Shown here: piece by piece, positions 38,645 through 48,322 of the stretch
Layout: the number at the start of each line of letters is the position of its first letter
Position numbering within the stretch: position 1 is the stretch's first letter
Source: Acidithiobacillus ferrianus
Lineage (GTDB): Bacteria; Pseudomonadota; Gammaproteobacteria; Acidithiobacillales; Acidithiobacillaceae
NCBI RefSeq assembly: GCF_010378095.1
Contig: NZ_WNJL01000030.1
Coordinates: 176,501 to 240,500 of the forward strand
DNA length: 64,000 nt
Reading direction: 5' to 3'
Made by a program: the position numbers and the translations under genes
The notes under the pieces: generated by a model
Seen by the model: the letters and a program-made list of their open reading frames with translations, nothing else
Told to the model about the DNA's origin: nothing
The model's database searches: none

Positions 38645-39459
38645 GCACAAACCCTCTCTGTCGTCCGCACCGCTTCGGCAAGCGCCTGGACGAATCGTGT
38701 CGCGACCTGAATCGCTTCCTGATCCGTGGCGCACTCCGCAAGTTGTTCGACCAACGCGCTGCCTACCACCACGGCATCGGCCTCTGCCGCCACCCGGGCC
38801 ACGGTCGCCGCGTCACGGATGCCGAAACCGACCGCCACGGGTAGGCCCAGTTGCCGACGCAAGTCCCGTACCCGCTGCAACACCTCCACCCAGTCCGCCG
38901 ACGTCGCGCCGGTAATGCCGCGCAGGGAAACGTAATACACAAAGCCGCTGCCCATGCTCCGGACCCGAGCCACCCGTTCCGGCCCGCTGGTCGGCGCCAA
39001 CAGGAAAATGGGGTCAATGCCCCGTTGCTGGAGGAGGGTGGCCTCGCCGCGCCCCTCCTCCGGGGTCAAATCCACCAGGATGACTCCATCCACCCCCGCC
39101 GCCGCCGCGGCTTCGGCGAATGAAATCACGCCCATGGCCTCCACCGGATTCAAATATCCCATGAGGATGATGGGCGTATGGCGGTTCGTCATGCGGAATT
39201 CACGCACCCACCCCAATACCATGCGCAGCTTCACCCCCCGTGCCAACGCCCGCTCACTGGCGCGCTGGATGCTGGGTCCATCGGCCATGGGGTCGGAAAA
39301 CGGCATTCCCAGTTCGATGGCATCGGCCCCGGCGGCGGCCAACGCGTGCATCAAGGGCACCGTGGCCGTCAGCGAGGGGTCTCCCGCCGTCATGAAAGGA
39401 ACGAGGGCGGCCCGACCGGCATCCTGGAGTTGTGTGAACAGCCCAGTCAAACGGCTCAT
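38641..39459 (-). CDS. trpA: Tryptophan synthase alpha subunit
   Basis: Cleaves indole-3-glycerol phosphate to indole. 272 residues. [24 protein letters not shown] (the catalytic acids) and VDLTPEE, then [11 protein letters not shown] and [12 protein letters not shown] are all diagnostic. It overlaps trpB by 4 bp, as expected for subunits of one complex. Confidence 0.97.
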   Translation of the reverse strand: MSRLTGLFTQLQDAGRAALVPFMTAGDPSLTATVPLMHALAAAGADAIELGMPFSDPMADGPSIQRASERALARGVKLRMVLGWVREFRMTNRHTPIILMGYLNPVEAMGVISFAEAAAAAGVDGVILVDLTPEEGRGEATLLQQRGIDPIFLLAPTSGPERVARVRSMGSGFVYYVSLRGITGATSADWVEVLQRVRDLRRQLGLPVAVGFGIRDAATVARVAAEADAVVVGSALVEQLAECATDQEAIQVATRFVQALAEAVRTTERVCA

Positions 39460-40655
39460 AGGTGGATACCCTCCAAGGAGGCGACGGTATGAATGTCCTT
39501 GTCCCCGCGCCCGGACAGATTAACGACGATGGTTTGATCCGAACGCATGGCAGGCGCGAGACGGATGGCATGCGCCAGCGCATGAGCGGTCTCCAGGGCC
39601 GGAATGATGCCTTCGGTACGACACAGGCGGTGGAAAGCGGTCAACGCTTCCGCATCGGTGGCGACCACATATTCCGCCCGCCCAGTGTCCTTCAGGTAGG
39701 CGTGTTCCGGCCCCACTCCCGGATAATCCAGGCCTGCCGAGATGGAGTGTGTCGGCAGAATCTGGCCATCCTCATCTTCCATCAGATAGGTGCGGTTTCC
39801 GTGCAGTACTCCCGGACGTCCGGTGGTCAGAGGCGCGGCATGCCGCCCCGTACTCAGGCCCAGTCCCCCCGCCTCCACACCAATCAATCGCACCGCCGGG
39901 TCTGCGATAAAGGGATAGAACAGCCCCATGGCATTGCTACCACCACCCACGCAGGCGATCAGGCAATCGGGTAGACGCCCGGTCAGTTCGAGGCACTGCG
40001 CCCGCGTTTCGTCGCCGATCACCCGATGAAATTCCCGCACCATGGTCGGATAAGGATGTGGCCCCGCCACCGTCCCGATCACGTAAAAGGTGCTGTCGAC
40101 ATGGGTCACCCAGTCCCGCATCGCCTCATTCATGGCATCCTTCAGGGTACGCGTGCCACCACCCACCGCCACGACCTCCGCCCCCAGCAGACGCATGCGA
40201 TACACATTGCTGGACTGGCGCCGGATGTCTTCCTCGCCCATGTACACCAGACATTTCAGGCCATAGCGCGTAGCCACGGTAGCGGTCGCCACGCCGTGCT
40301 GACCCGCGCCCGTTTCGGCAATCACCCTTTTTTTGCCCATGCGCCTGGCCAGCAAGGCCTGTCCGACGGCATTGTTGATTTTATGCGCGCCCGTATGATT
40401 GAGGTCTTCCCGTTTCAGATAAATCTGGGCTCCTCCCAGCTCCCGGGAAAGCCGTTCGGCATGGCAGAGGGGGTTGGGACGGCCCACGAACTGGCGCAGT
40501 TCGCTATGCAGTTCAGCGCGGAACCCAGGGTCCTGCTGGGCCTCGTGGTAGGCGCGCTCCAATGCCTCCAGCGCCGTCACTAGCGTCTCGGCGACAAAAC
40601 GCCCGCCATAAGGACCAAAATGCCCGGATGCGTCCGGCATGGAATAACCACCCAT
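39456..40655 (-). CDS. trpB: Tryptophan synthase beta subunit
   Basis: Condenses indole with serine. 399 residues from the ATG at 40655, preceded by GAGGGGGA. The PLP lysine lies in [16 protein letters not shown] and the glycine loop is [21 protein letters not shown] is also characteristic. An extension to 40709 overlaps trpF and is rejected. It starts 10 bp after trpF, giving the order trpF-trpB-trpA-accD-folC, common in gammaproteobacteria and pseudomonads. Confidence 0.97.
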   Translation of the reverse strand: MGGYSMPDASGHFGPYGGRFVAETLVTALEALERAYHEAQQDPGFRAELHSELRQFVGRPNPLCHAERLSRELGGAQIYLKREDLNHTGAHKINNAVGQALLARRMGKKRVIAETGAGQHGVATATVATRYGLKCLVYMGEEDIRRQSSNVYRMRLLGAEVVAVGGGTRTLKDAMNEAMRDWVTHVDSTFYVIGTVAGPHPYPTMVREFHRVIGDETRAQCLELTGRLPDCLIACVGGGSNAMGLFYPFIADPAVRLIGVEAGGLGLSTGRHAAPLTTGRPGVLHGNRTYLMEDEDGQILPTHSISAGLDYPGVGPEHAYLKDTGRAEYVVATDAEALTAFHRLCRTEGIIPALETAHALAHAIRLAPAMRSDQTIVVNLSGRGDKDIHTVASLEGIHL

Positions 40656-40665
40656 CACTTCCCCC

Positions 40666-41277
40666 TCAGGTGCCACGTACTTGGGCCATGAACCGCGCCA
40701 TTTTGTCATGATCTTTGCGTCCGGGCGACCTTTCCACCCCGCTGCTCACATCCACCGCATAGGGTTGGGCGATGGCTATCGCGTCCGCGACGTTTTCCGC
40801 ATCCAGCCCACCGGCCAAAATCCAGGCTTTACCCAACTCCGGCAGCCGCCACCAGTCAAAACTCCGGCCCGACCCCCCCCACACCCCCGGTGACGCACAG
40901 TCCAACAGCAGACCTTGCGCGTCATGATAAGCCTCCACCAGCGGTTGCAGGTCCACCGCCGCCGTCACCCGCAACACTTTGATATAGGGCCGGCCAAAAT
41001 CGCGGCAGAACGCGGGCGTCTCCTCTCCGTGAAATTGCAGGACATCCAAAAAACACTGCTGGGTCGTCGCCATCACCGTGGCGGCGGGCGCGTTGACGAA
41101 AAGACCGACACGGGTCACGAAAGGCGGCAAGGCCGCAAGGATTTCCTGCGCGCGCACCGGATTCACGGCTCGCGGACTCTTGTCGTAGAACACGAGCCCG
41201 ACCGCGTCGGCACCGATGGATGCCGCCGCCCGTGCGTCCTCCACGTTCGTGATACCACATATCTTGATTCGCACCAT
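40666..41277 (-). CDS. trpF: Phosphoribosylanthranilate isomerase
   Basis: Amadori rearrangement in tryptophan synthesis. 203 residues. [14 protein letters not shown] contains the catalytic cysteine; [26 protein letters not shown] (catalytic aspartate) and [17 protein letters not shown] are TrpF motifs. Single-domain, not fused to trpC. It lies 46 bp after truA. Confidence 0.96.
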   Translation of the reverse strand: MVRIKICGITNVEDARAAASIGADAVGLVFYDKSPRAVNPVRAQEILAALPPFVTRVGLFVNAPAATVMATTQQCFLDVLQFHGEETPAFCRDFGRPYIKVLRVTAAVDLQPLVEAYHDAQGLLLDCASPGVWGGSGRSFDWWRLPELGKAWILAGGLDAENVADAIAIAQPYAVDVSSGVERSPGRKDHDKMARFMAQVRGT

Positions 41278-41323
41278 CAGGGCATTCTAACACTGCGCTC
41301 CGCAGAAAGCATGAGCGCGACCG

Positions 41324-42145
41324 CTAATCCCCCATCAGAAAACCGGCATCCATCGCATCCACCGGCAACCCGAAGTGCGCGGGATAGCGCGGTGCCACAA
41401 AGTACAGCCCGCCCGGTGGCGCCGTAATACCCGCCTGACAGCGATCGCGGCTGGCCAGGACCTCAGCGGCCCAACCCACAGGCCGCTCTCCCCGGCCAAT
41501 TGCAATGAGCACTCCCGCGAGGTTACGCACCATGTGATGCAAAAAACCGTTGGCTTCGGCGTCCACGGCGATCAAATCTCCCCGGCGGGTCACCCGCAGT
41601 TGGCACAAATCCCGCACCGGACTTTTGGCTTGACAGGCCGAGGCGCGAAAAGCGGAAAAGTCATGCGTGCCCCGCAGACTCCGAGCCGCCGCCTGCATCG
41701 CCAGCACGTCCAGTGGACGGCATATCCAAGCCGTATGATTCCTCCACAATGCGGGTCTCACGCGCCGATTAAGAATCACGTAGCGGTAACGCCGCGCCGT
41801 CGCCGAAAAGCGCGCATGGAAATCGCCGGGGACGATCCGGGCCCAGCGTATGGCCACACCCGGCGGCAAGTAGGTATTCCCGCCACGTACCCAGGCTTCG
41901 GGCGATCGCTGTGCCGGGCTGTCGAAATGAACGACTTGGCACAGGGCATGTACTCCGGTGTCCGTACGCCCGGCAACCACCACCGTCACGGGATGTTGAG
42001 CCACGCGGCCCAGTGCGGTTTCCAGGACTTCCTGCACACTGTCCCGCCCCGGCTGACGTTGCCAACCACAAAACCCGTTGCCGTCGTATTCCAGTCCCAA
42101 GGCCCAGCGCGTGCCGGGGAACAACGCGGTCAACGGTTCCTCCAC
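41324..42145 (-). CDS. truA: tRNA pseudouridine synthase A
   Basis: Forms pseudouridine at positions 38-40 of tRNA anticodon stems. 273 residues. The catalytic aspartate is in AGRTDTGVHALCQVVHF; LEYDGNGFCGWQRQPG and FLHHMVRNLAGVLIAIGRG are also diagnostic. It lies 6 bp after fimV; fimV-truA-trpF is the usual neighbourhood. Confidence 0.96.
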   Translation of the reverse strand: MEEPLTALFPGTRWALGLEYDGNGFCGWQRQPGRDSVQEVLETALGRVAQHPVTVVVAGRTDTGVHALCQVVHFDSPAQRSPEAWVRGGNTYLPPGVAIRWARIVPGDFHARFSATARRYRYVILNRRVRPALWRNHTAWICRPLDVLAMQAAARSLRGTHDFSAFRASACQAKSPVRDLCQLRVTRRGDLIAVDAEANGFLHHMVRNLAGVLIAIGRGERPVGWAAEVLASRDRCQAGITAPPGGLYFVAPRYPAHFGLPVDAMDAGFLMGD

Positions 42146-42151
42146 GCGCGG

Positions 42152-44416
42152 TTACAGGTGCCTCAGGAGTTGTTGGGCCTCCTCCCGCTGGGCGATGCTC
42201 CCTTCTCGGCTCACCTCCTCGAGCAGATCGCGTGCCGATTCACTGTCCCCCATTTCCATATAGGCCTTGGCAAGATCGAATTTGGTACCTACCGCATCCC
42301 AATCGTCGACCTCCACATGGACAGAAGACTCAGCGGCCACCAGAGATTCGGCGGGCGCTGACACGGTTTCGGCGACGGACGCTGTCGGTTCGCTTCGTGC
42401 CTCAGGCAGGAACTCATTCTGCAGCACGTGCAGACCGGACGGATTCAGTGCACCATCCTCCTTTTCAGTGGGCGCTTCGGACACCGGCCCGGGTTCGGGA
42501 GTTGCACCAAAATCCAGCCCCTTCTCGGTGCTCTCCGCTTCTTCCAGCAACCGAAATTGCTCATCAATGCTCTGCAGGAGACGGGCCTTTTCTTCCGACG
42601 AGAAGGCGCTCTCTTCTTCCGCTGAGACAGGCTCCGCCGATGCACGATCGAAGTGAAAATCCAGCGCACTCAAAGGAGCATCCTGGGCGCTGACCGCCGC
42701 GGCGGGTGGCTCCGCGGCGTCAGGATTGGTGACCACGGTGGCGCCCTCCTCGACCGCGGCGAAGAGGGGATTGCCGGGGAAAAGCCGAGCCCCCTGCGCC
42801 GCAACCTCCTGCCACGCGGCATTGTGGGGGCCAAAGCGCCCGCGCATGCGTTCCGCGAGATCCAAATATTCCTCATGGCGGTCCAGGTTGACATAAACGT
42901 CGAGCAACTTGACGTAAAGCTCCTTACGGCGCGGATTCGCGTCAAGGGCCTCGTTCAATACCGCCACCGCCTGCCCGGCCTTGCCGTAGGTCAGGTAAAG
43001 ATCCGCCTGCTCAATGGGATCCACTTCGGCGTTTGTGTAGGGTTCCGGCGTGTTTTCCGGTTCCTCAACGGCATACTGAAATACGCCGGCGGTCGGGGAG
43101 GAAGCCACCGCGGGTGCCGCGGTCACGGGAGATTCCACGATTGGGGAGACCACGGCGGCGGCAGGCGCCGACACCGCGGGTGCCGGAGGCTGGGGACCAT
43201 CCCCTCCTCTGGGTACGGCGCTCCAGGTCGACACCCGCTGAGAAATCTCCCGCTGGCGCCGCTCCACCTGCTTCTGACGACCCAACATCCAGAGAAACAG
43301 CAGCAGGAGCAGGACATTGCCGCCCAACGACATCAATAGTGGAAGATTCTCAAACAGGTTGTTACTGCTGGAGCTCCTGGAGAGAGTGGCCAGCCGCGCA
43401 CCCTGACTGGCCAGCAAACCTTCCTCTGCGGTCAACCGTTGCCCGAGCGCCGCCACCGCGGTCATCAATTTCTGATTCTCCGCTTTGAGTACGGCATCCT
43501 GTTCCTGCAGGTGGCCCAGCGCCACCGGCGCGGCGCTGACCGTGGAGGTCGTCACGGCCGCGGCGGGGGCACTGGAAAGTACCAGATGGGTCGCCGCACC
43601 GGCCGGCTTGGCGGCCATGTGCGCCGTCGTCGGTGCCTTGGCCGCGGTCGCCAGAGCGGCGGCAGGACTTGCGCCGCGCCGACTGGACAACCAAGTCGTG
43701 GCCTGAGCGGGCCGCAAGGATTGCACTTGTGCCAGACTCGGCACCGTCAGCATGCTTCCGGCGTAGAGATAAGTGGGACTGCCCGCCTTGAATGCCTGCG
43801 GATTCGCCTTCACCAAAGCCACCATCACCTGATCCAACGTGACGGCATTGCTACGGGTGATGGATCGCGCAACCTGGTAGAGCGAGCTGTTCTGCGGCAC
43901 TGGGCCGTAACGATTCACCCGTGACCAGCCGTGATAAAGTCGTGCGGGCTGAGATGCCGCCGCCGCGGGAACGGTCGCAGGCTCCCCGGATGGGGAGGGG
44001 GCCACGCTCAAGGACGGGGGCGCATACGGGCTGGCACTGGAGTATGCGGTGTACTCGCGCACCAGTTGGCCACCCGACCAATCCAGCTTTACCAGAAACT
44101 TCAGCGCAGGTTGCGTCAGTGGAAGGGGACTGCTGATCAAGATCGCCGGACGGTTGCCGTTGCGCACAGTGAAGTGCCAATGCGCCAACGTGGACGCTTC
44201 GGGAAGATCGATCATGGCGAAGGCGCTGGCGGGTGCCAAACCCGCACTGAGGCTCGCCCTACTCTGGGGGTCCAAGGATCGTATGGAAATTTCCGCCCGG
44301 AAGGGCTCTCCCTGCGCGGAAAGCACACGCAACTCCCCCAGTCCCAGGGCCTGCGCCATACCCGGCAAGAAGAGCCCCATACCGGCCAGGGCCCACAACC
44401 AGTTTTTTTTATCCAT
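42152..44416 (-). CDS. fimV: FimV/HubP-family polar membrane protein
   Basis: Peptidoglycan-binding inner membrane protein that in related bacteria organises the cell pole and type IV pili. 754 residues from the ATG at 44416 (MDKKNWLWALAGMGLFLPG). A signal peptide is followed by the FimV N-terminal domain (LGLGELRVLSAQGEPFRAEI), a LysM-like region (YGPVPQNSSLYQVARSI), a membrane segment (NVLLLLLFLWMLG), a coiled/alanine-rich stretch, TPR-like repeats and the C-terminal FimV motif ending REEAQQLLRHL. It could help place the flagellum or chemotaxis arrays, but that is inference. Confidence 0.93.
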   Translation of the reverse strand: MDKKNWLWALAGMGLFLPGMAQALGLGELRVLSAQGEPFRAEISIRSLDPQSRASLSAGLAPASAFAMIDLPEASTLAHWHFTVRNGNRPAILISSPLPLTQPALKFLVKLDWSGGQLVREYTAYSSASPYAPPSLSVAPSPSGEPATVPAAAASQPARLYHGWSRVNRYGPVPQNSSLYQVARSITRSNAVTLDQVMVALVKANPQAFKAGSPTYLYAGSMLTVPSLAQVQSLRPAQATTWLSSRRGASPAAALATAAKAPTTAHMAAKPAGAATHLVLSSAPAAAVTTSTVSAAPVALGHLQEQDAVLKAENQKLMTAVAALGQRLTAEEGLLASQGARLATLSRSSSSNNLFENLPLLMSLGGNVLLLLLFLWMLGRQKQVERRQREISQRVSTWSAVPRGGDGPQPPAPAVSAPAAAVVSPIVESPVTAAPAVASSPTAGVFQYAVEEPENTPEPYTNAEVDPIEQADLYLTYGKAGQAVAVLNEALDANPRRKELYVKLLDVYVNLDRHEEYLDLAERMRGRFGPHNAAWQEVAAQGARLFPGNPLFAAVEEGATVVTNPDAAEPPAAAVSAQDAPLSALDFHFDRASAEPVSAEEESAFSSEEKARLLQSIDEQFRLLEEAESTEKGLDFGATPEPGPVSEAPTEKEDGALNPSGLHVLQNEFLPEARSEPTASVAETVSAPAESLVAAESSVHVEVDDWDAVGTKFDLAKAYMEMGDSESARDLLEEVSREGSIAQREEAQQLLRHL

Positions 44417-44480
44417 ACATTTCTTCCTCGTTTCGCTAAAACAGGTGCACCCGCGGCAGGCACTGCGGCCAATCACGCAA

Positions 44481-45503
44481 CTATAGATAGTCGCGAATCA
44501 ATAACTCTGCAATCTGCACGCTGTTCAACGCCGCCCCCTTGCGAATATTGTCCGCCACCACCCAGAAATTAATCCCGCGCGCATGGGAACAGTCACCGCG
44601 AATACGGCCTACATAGGTGGCATCTTGACCGGCCGCATCCAGCGCTGAGGGCCAGGTACCCGTGTCACGGTCATCCAGCACCACAACGCCCGGAGCCTTT
44701 TCCAATAGACCACGAACGGCCTCTGGTGTGATCGCTTCCCGGGTTACCACGTTGACCGCTTCAGAATGGCCATAAAACACCGGCACACGCACACAGGTGG
44801 CCGTCAGGGCGATATCCGGAATGTCGAGGATCTTGCGCGTCTCCCAGAGCATTTTCATCTCTTCCTTGGTGTAACCGTTCTCCTGGAAAACATCGATCTG
44901 CGGCAGACAATTAAAAGCAATCCGCTGGGGAAACACCTCGGTAGCCACCTCCTGCTGACGGAAGATGGCCAAGGTCTGCTGCCCCAACTCTTCGATGGCC
45001 CGCTTGCCCGCGCCACTGACCGCCTGATACGTCGCCACCACCACCCGTTCTATCCCCACCGCATCGGCAATGGGCTTGAGCGCCAGAAGCATCTGGATAG
45101 TGGAACAATTGGGATTGGCGATAATGCCATGACGCCGGTAATCGGCAATCCGCTGTGGGTTCACCTCGGGCACCACCAGCGGAATTTCATCGTCGTAGCG
45201 GAATTGGGAGGTGTTGTCGATGACCACACATCCAGCGGATGTGGCCTTGGGGGCATAGACGGCGCTGACTTTGGCGCCCGCGGAAAATAAACCTATATCC
45301 GCCTGCGCCCAGTCGAAGTGGGCGGCGTCCTGCACCAGGATATGCCGGCCGCGAAAAGCCAGCCGCCCGCCTGCGGAGTGGCGGCTGGCCAGCAGATATA
45401 GCTGATCCACCGGGAAATCGCGTTGCTCCAGAATCTGCAGCATGGTCTCGCCGACCGCGCCCGTGGCTCCCAGGATAACGACGTTGTAGCGTGATTTTGG
45501 CAT
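44481..45503 (-). CDS. asd: Aspartate-semialdehyde dehydrogenase
   Basis: Reduces aspartyl phosphate in lysine, threonine and methionine synthesis. 340 residues. NADP fold VVILGATGAVGETML, catalytic cysteine in IANPNCSTIQML, and YQAVSGAGKRAIEEL and CVRVPVFYGHSEAV are diagnostic of the Gram-positive/alpha-type Asd. It lies 6 bp after leuB; leuB-asd-fimV-truA is a conserved order. Confidence 0.97.
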   Translation of the reverse strand: MPKSRYNVVILGATGAVGETMLQILEQRDFPVDQLYLLASRHSAGGRLAFRGRHILVQDAAHFDWAQADIGLFSAGAKVSAVYAPKATSAGCVVIDNTSQFRYDDEIPLVVPEVNPQRIADYRRHGIIANPNCSTIQMLLALKPIADAVGIERVVVATYQAVSGAGKRAIEELGQQTLAIFRQQEVATEVFPQRIAFNCLPQIDVFQENGYTKEEMKMLWETRKILDIPDIALTATCVRVPVFYGHSEAVNVVTREAITPEAVRGLLEKAPGVVVLDDRDTGTWPSALDAAGQDATYVGRIRGDCSHARGINFWVVADNIRKGAALNSVQIAELLIRDYL

Positions 45504-45509
45504 ATACGA

Positions 45510-46586
45510 TCAATTCCCCTGATGGAAGGCTTCCACCACGGCGGCCCCCATGGCGGCAGTGCCGATGACCGCCGTGCCAGGCGCGGCGATGTCCGCGGTA
45601 CGCAAGCCTTGATCCAATACCTGCTGTACGGCGGATTCCACACGCCGCGCCCAGGGTTCGGCGTCCAGGGAGTGGCGTAGCAGCATCGCTATCGAGAGAA
45701 TGGTGGCGAGCGGATTGGCTGTGTCCCGCCCGGCGATATCCGGTGCCGAGCCGTGGATGGGTTCATACATACCCCTGCCCTCGCCCAGCGAAGCGGAGGG
45801 CAGCATGCCGATGGACCCGGTCAATTGGCTGGCTTCGTCGGAGAGAATGTCACCGAACATGTTACCCGTCAGCAGGACGTCGAATTGTGCGGGCGCGCGG
45901 ATCAACTGCATCGCCGCGTTATCGACATACATATGGCTAAGCTGCACATCGGGGTACTCCCGCGCCACCTCGTTGACCACTTCTCGCCACAGGCGGGTGG
46001 TCTCCAGTACATTGGCCTTGTCCACCGAGCACAGCCGCCCACGACGGTCCTGGGCGGCGCGAAAGGCGACATGGGCGATCCGGCGAATTTCCCCTTCATC
46101 ATAAAGCATCGTGTTATAGCCCCGGCGCTGGCCATCGATCCGTTCCACCCCCCGTGGCTGACCGAAGTAAATATCGCCCGTCAGCTCGCGCACGACCAGG
46201 ATATCGACGCCACGCACCAGTTCCGGGCGTAACGGAGAGGCGTCCAGCAACTGCGGAAAAACCCGAGCCGGACGTAAGTTTGCGTAGAGATCCAATGTCT
46301 TGCGCAGGCGCAACAGTCCCTGTTCCGGACGCTGCGCGGGCGGGCGGGCGTCCCAGCGGGGGCCGCCGACAGCGCCGAGAATGATCGCGTCCGCATCCAT
46401 GGCCAGTCGCAGAGAGGCCGCTGGCAAAGGATCATCGCACACATCCAGCGCCGCTCCACCCACCAGGCCCTCCGAACATTCCAGGCCCAAACGCGCAGCC
46501 CGATCCACGGCATCCAGCACCTGCCGGGCAGCGGCAACGATTTCCGGACCGATGCCGTCACCGGCAAAGAGGGCTATTTTTTTCAT
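45510..46586 (-). CDS. leuB: 3-isopropylmalate dehydrogenase
   Basis: Oxidative decarboxylation in leucine synthesis. 358 residues from the ATG at 46586 ([16 protein letters not shown]). [51 protein letters not shown], and [20 protein letters not shown] match LeuB. An in-frame extension to 47138 is antisense-like shadow in the upstream gene and is rejected. The start overlaps the preceding unknown gene (ATGA). Confidence 0.97.
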   Translation of the reverse strand: MKKIALFAGDGIGPEIVAAARQVLDAVDRAARLGLECSEGLVGGAALDVCDDPLPAASLRLAMDADAIILGAVGGPRWDARPPAQRPEQGLLRLRKTLDLYANLRPARVFPQLLDASPLRPELVRGVDILVVRELTGDIYFGQPRGVERIDGQRRGYNTMLYDEGEIRRIAHVAFRAAQDRRGRLCSVDKANVLETTRLWREVVNEVAREYPDVQLSHMYVDNAAMQLIRAPAQFDVLLTGNMFGDILSDEASQLTGSIGMLPSASLGEGRGMYEPIHGSAPDIAGRDTANPLATILSIAMLLRHSLDAEPWARRVESAVQQVLDQGLRTADIAAPGTAVIGTAAMGAAVVEAFHQGN

Positions 46587-47140
46587 ACCAGATCCTTTTT
46601 CATTACCACGCGAATCATAAAAGGGTTTTCCGAGCCCGGATGGGGGTTCTCGGGAATATGGCCAAAGGGGTAAACCCCGGCGCCCAGACCGTGGGCATCC
46701 GTCGCGACCATGACCCGTTCCTCGGGGGACGCCGTCTCCGGCTTGAGCAGCGTCAACCGCAATCCGACCGCCCCTTCGCGTTGCCGGGCCGCTTCCACAT
46801 ACATACGCCGGGTGATTTCGGCGTGCAGCACCCGGAAGAATCGGGTCATGGTATCGGCATCCACCCCGAAGCGCGCCTGCAATCCGGCCCTTGCCTCCAG
46901 CTTTTGGGCGCTCACGCGCGGCAGATCCCGCAAGAAGTCGCCATCCCGCGCCGTCGCCAACAGCACACGACGGAGATCCGCATCGTCCGGCAGCGCGCCG
47001 AAACCGTTGTAGTGCAGAATAAAAAGCGGCTCCGGTAAAGGCAGTTCCGCTACGCGATCCTGCGCGGGAATACCCGCATCCACTATCACCCCACTGGGCG
47101 GGACGTCGGACTCCATTTTGCCCCGCAACCAACTCCACAT
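46583..47140 (-). CDS. Unknown protein translationally coupled to leuB
   Basis: 185 residues from the ATG at 47140, which has GGAG 8 nt upstream. I do not recognise the family. Visible features: an acidic, soluble protein; a helical stretch [20 protein letters not shown] near the middle; and [19 protein letters not shown] near the C-terminus. No signal peptide or membrane segment. The stop overlaps leuB (ATGA), where leuD or a small gene would usually sit. leuC and leuD are not in the window. Confidence 0.7.
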   Translation of the reverse strand: MWSWLRGKMESDVPPSGVIVDAGIPAQDRVAELPLPEPLFILHYNGFGALPDDADLRRVLLATARDGDFLRDLPRVSAQKLEARAGLQARFGVDADTMTRFFRVLHAEITRRMYVEAARQREGAVGLRLTLLKPETASPEERVMVATDAHGLGAGVYPFGHIPENPHPGSENPFMIRVVMKKDLV

Positions 47141-47214
47141 AAACCGCTCCGGGTTTTCCTCAGAAAAGAATTGTGGAAGGATAGCATAGGCTTTACCAGC
47201 AAGGCACGATACCT

Positions 47215-47829
47215 GTGATCCCCTCTTCACACACGCCATCCTCCACCCATTCCACCGGGACATGGAACGAACAACCACACCTACCCGTTACCGGAATCCT
47301 CCTGGCCGGCGGTGCGGGCCGCCGCATGGGCGGCGTCGATAAAGGCTGGCTGGATTGGCGAGGTACACCGCTGATAGCACAAGCCCTCGCCATCCTGCGC
47401 GACGACTGTGCCGAAATCATTATCAGCGCGAACCGCAACTTGGATCGGTATGCGCAATGGGGATACCGTGTGGTCAGCGACTCCACGAAAGACTTTCAAG
47501 GCCCGCTCATGGGTCTGGCCGCCGGGATGGCCGCCGCCAGCCAACCTTGGGTGGCCAGCATTCCGGTGGACAGCCCCCGTCTACCCCATGACCTTGTCCG
47601 CCGCATGTGGCAAGCCAAGAAGGGCCGCGATCTGCTGGTGGTGCGCGGCGCCGGGCACTGGCACGCCGTCATCTGCCTGTGTCGCCGCGCACTGTGGCCC
47701 CACTTGCAAGACTACCTGGACAACGGCGGACGCCGTGCCCAAGACTGGTTTCAGGACTTACCTTATGCCAGCCTTACGCTATCCGCCGAAGCACTGTACA
47801 ACTGCAATCATCCCGAGGATATGACATGA
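47215..47829 (+). CDS. mobA: Molybdenum cofactor guanylyltransferase
   Basis: Attaches GMP to molybdopterin to form MGD, the cofactor form used by DMSO-reductase-type enzymes such as the SoeA-like protein in this window. 204 residues; TGILLAGGAGRRMGGVDKG is the nucleotide-binding signature, and SIPVDSPRLP the metal-binding aspartate region. The start is taken as GTG at 47215 because there is no suitable in-frame ATG. The stop overlaps mobB (ATGA). Confidence 0.93.
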   Translation: MIPSSHTPSSTHSTGTWNEQPHLPVTGILLAGGAGRRMGGVDKGWLDWRGTPLIAQALAILRDDCAEIIISANRNLDRYAQWGYRVVSDSTKDFQGPLMGLAAGMAAASQPWVASIPVDSPRLPHDLVRRMWQAKKGRDLLVVRGAGHWHAVICLCRRALWPHLQDYLDNGGRRAQDWFQDLPYASLTLSAEALYNCNHPEDMT

Positions 47830-48320
47830 AAACGCTCGGTGTAGTAGGATACAGCGGGAGCGGTAAAACCACCCTGCTCTGCGCTCTGATTCCCTTGCTG
47901 CGCGCCCATCGGCTGCAAGTCGCGGTGGTAAAATCCACCCACCATGACCTGGACCTGGACATCGCGGGCAAGGACAGTTACCGCTTACGTGAAGCAGGAG
48001 CGGATGCCGTGCTGCTGCAAGGCCCCAAGCGCTGGTGGTTGACCAGACCGGCTCCAGCGGAAGTGAACTTGGAAAGCATCGGCATCAGCGTGCAGCCGCC
48101 ACCCGACCTCCTGTTGATGGAGGGGAACAAAACATTGGCGGTGCCGAAAATTGAAGTGCATCGCCGGGACCTCGGACACCCTTTGCTGGCGGCCGAGGAT
48201 CCCCTGATTCTGGCCGTGGTGACGGATACCGTGCTGGACATCCCCCAGCCACAACTGAATCTGAACGATCCCCCCGCCGTGGCGGCATTCCTCCGGCGGT
48301 GGATCCACGAGGAAGACTGA
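47826..48320 (+). CDS. mobB: Molybdopterin-guanine dinucleotide biosynthesis protein MobB
   Basis: GTP-binding accessory of MobA. 164 residues. P-loop GVVGYSGSGKTTLL, then VVKSTHHDLDLDIAGKDSYR and a switch region LLLMEGNK. MobB is dispensable in E. coli but boosts MGD formation. It overlaps mobA and precedes moeA by 2 bp. Confidence 0.93.
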   Translation: MKTLGVVGYSGSGKTTLLCALIPLLRAHRLQVAVVKSTHHDLDLDIAGKDSYRLREAGADAVLLQGPKRWWLTRPAPAEVNLESIGISVQPPPDLLLMEGNKTLAVPKIEVHRRDLGHPLLAAEDPLILAVVTDTVLDIPQPQLNLNDPPAVAAFLRRWIHEED

Positions 48321-48322
48321 GC

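Noticed and set aside
46587..47138. N-terminal extension of leuB to 542 codons
   Set aside because: The normal LeuB N-terminus starts at 46586; the extension overlaps the upstream gene in another frame and is low in coding character.
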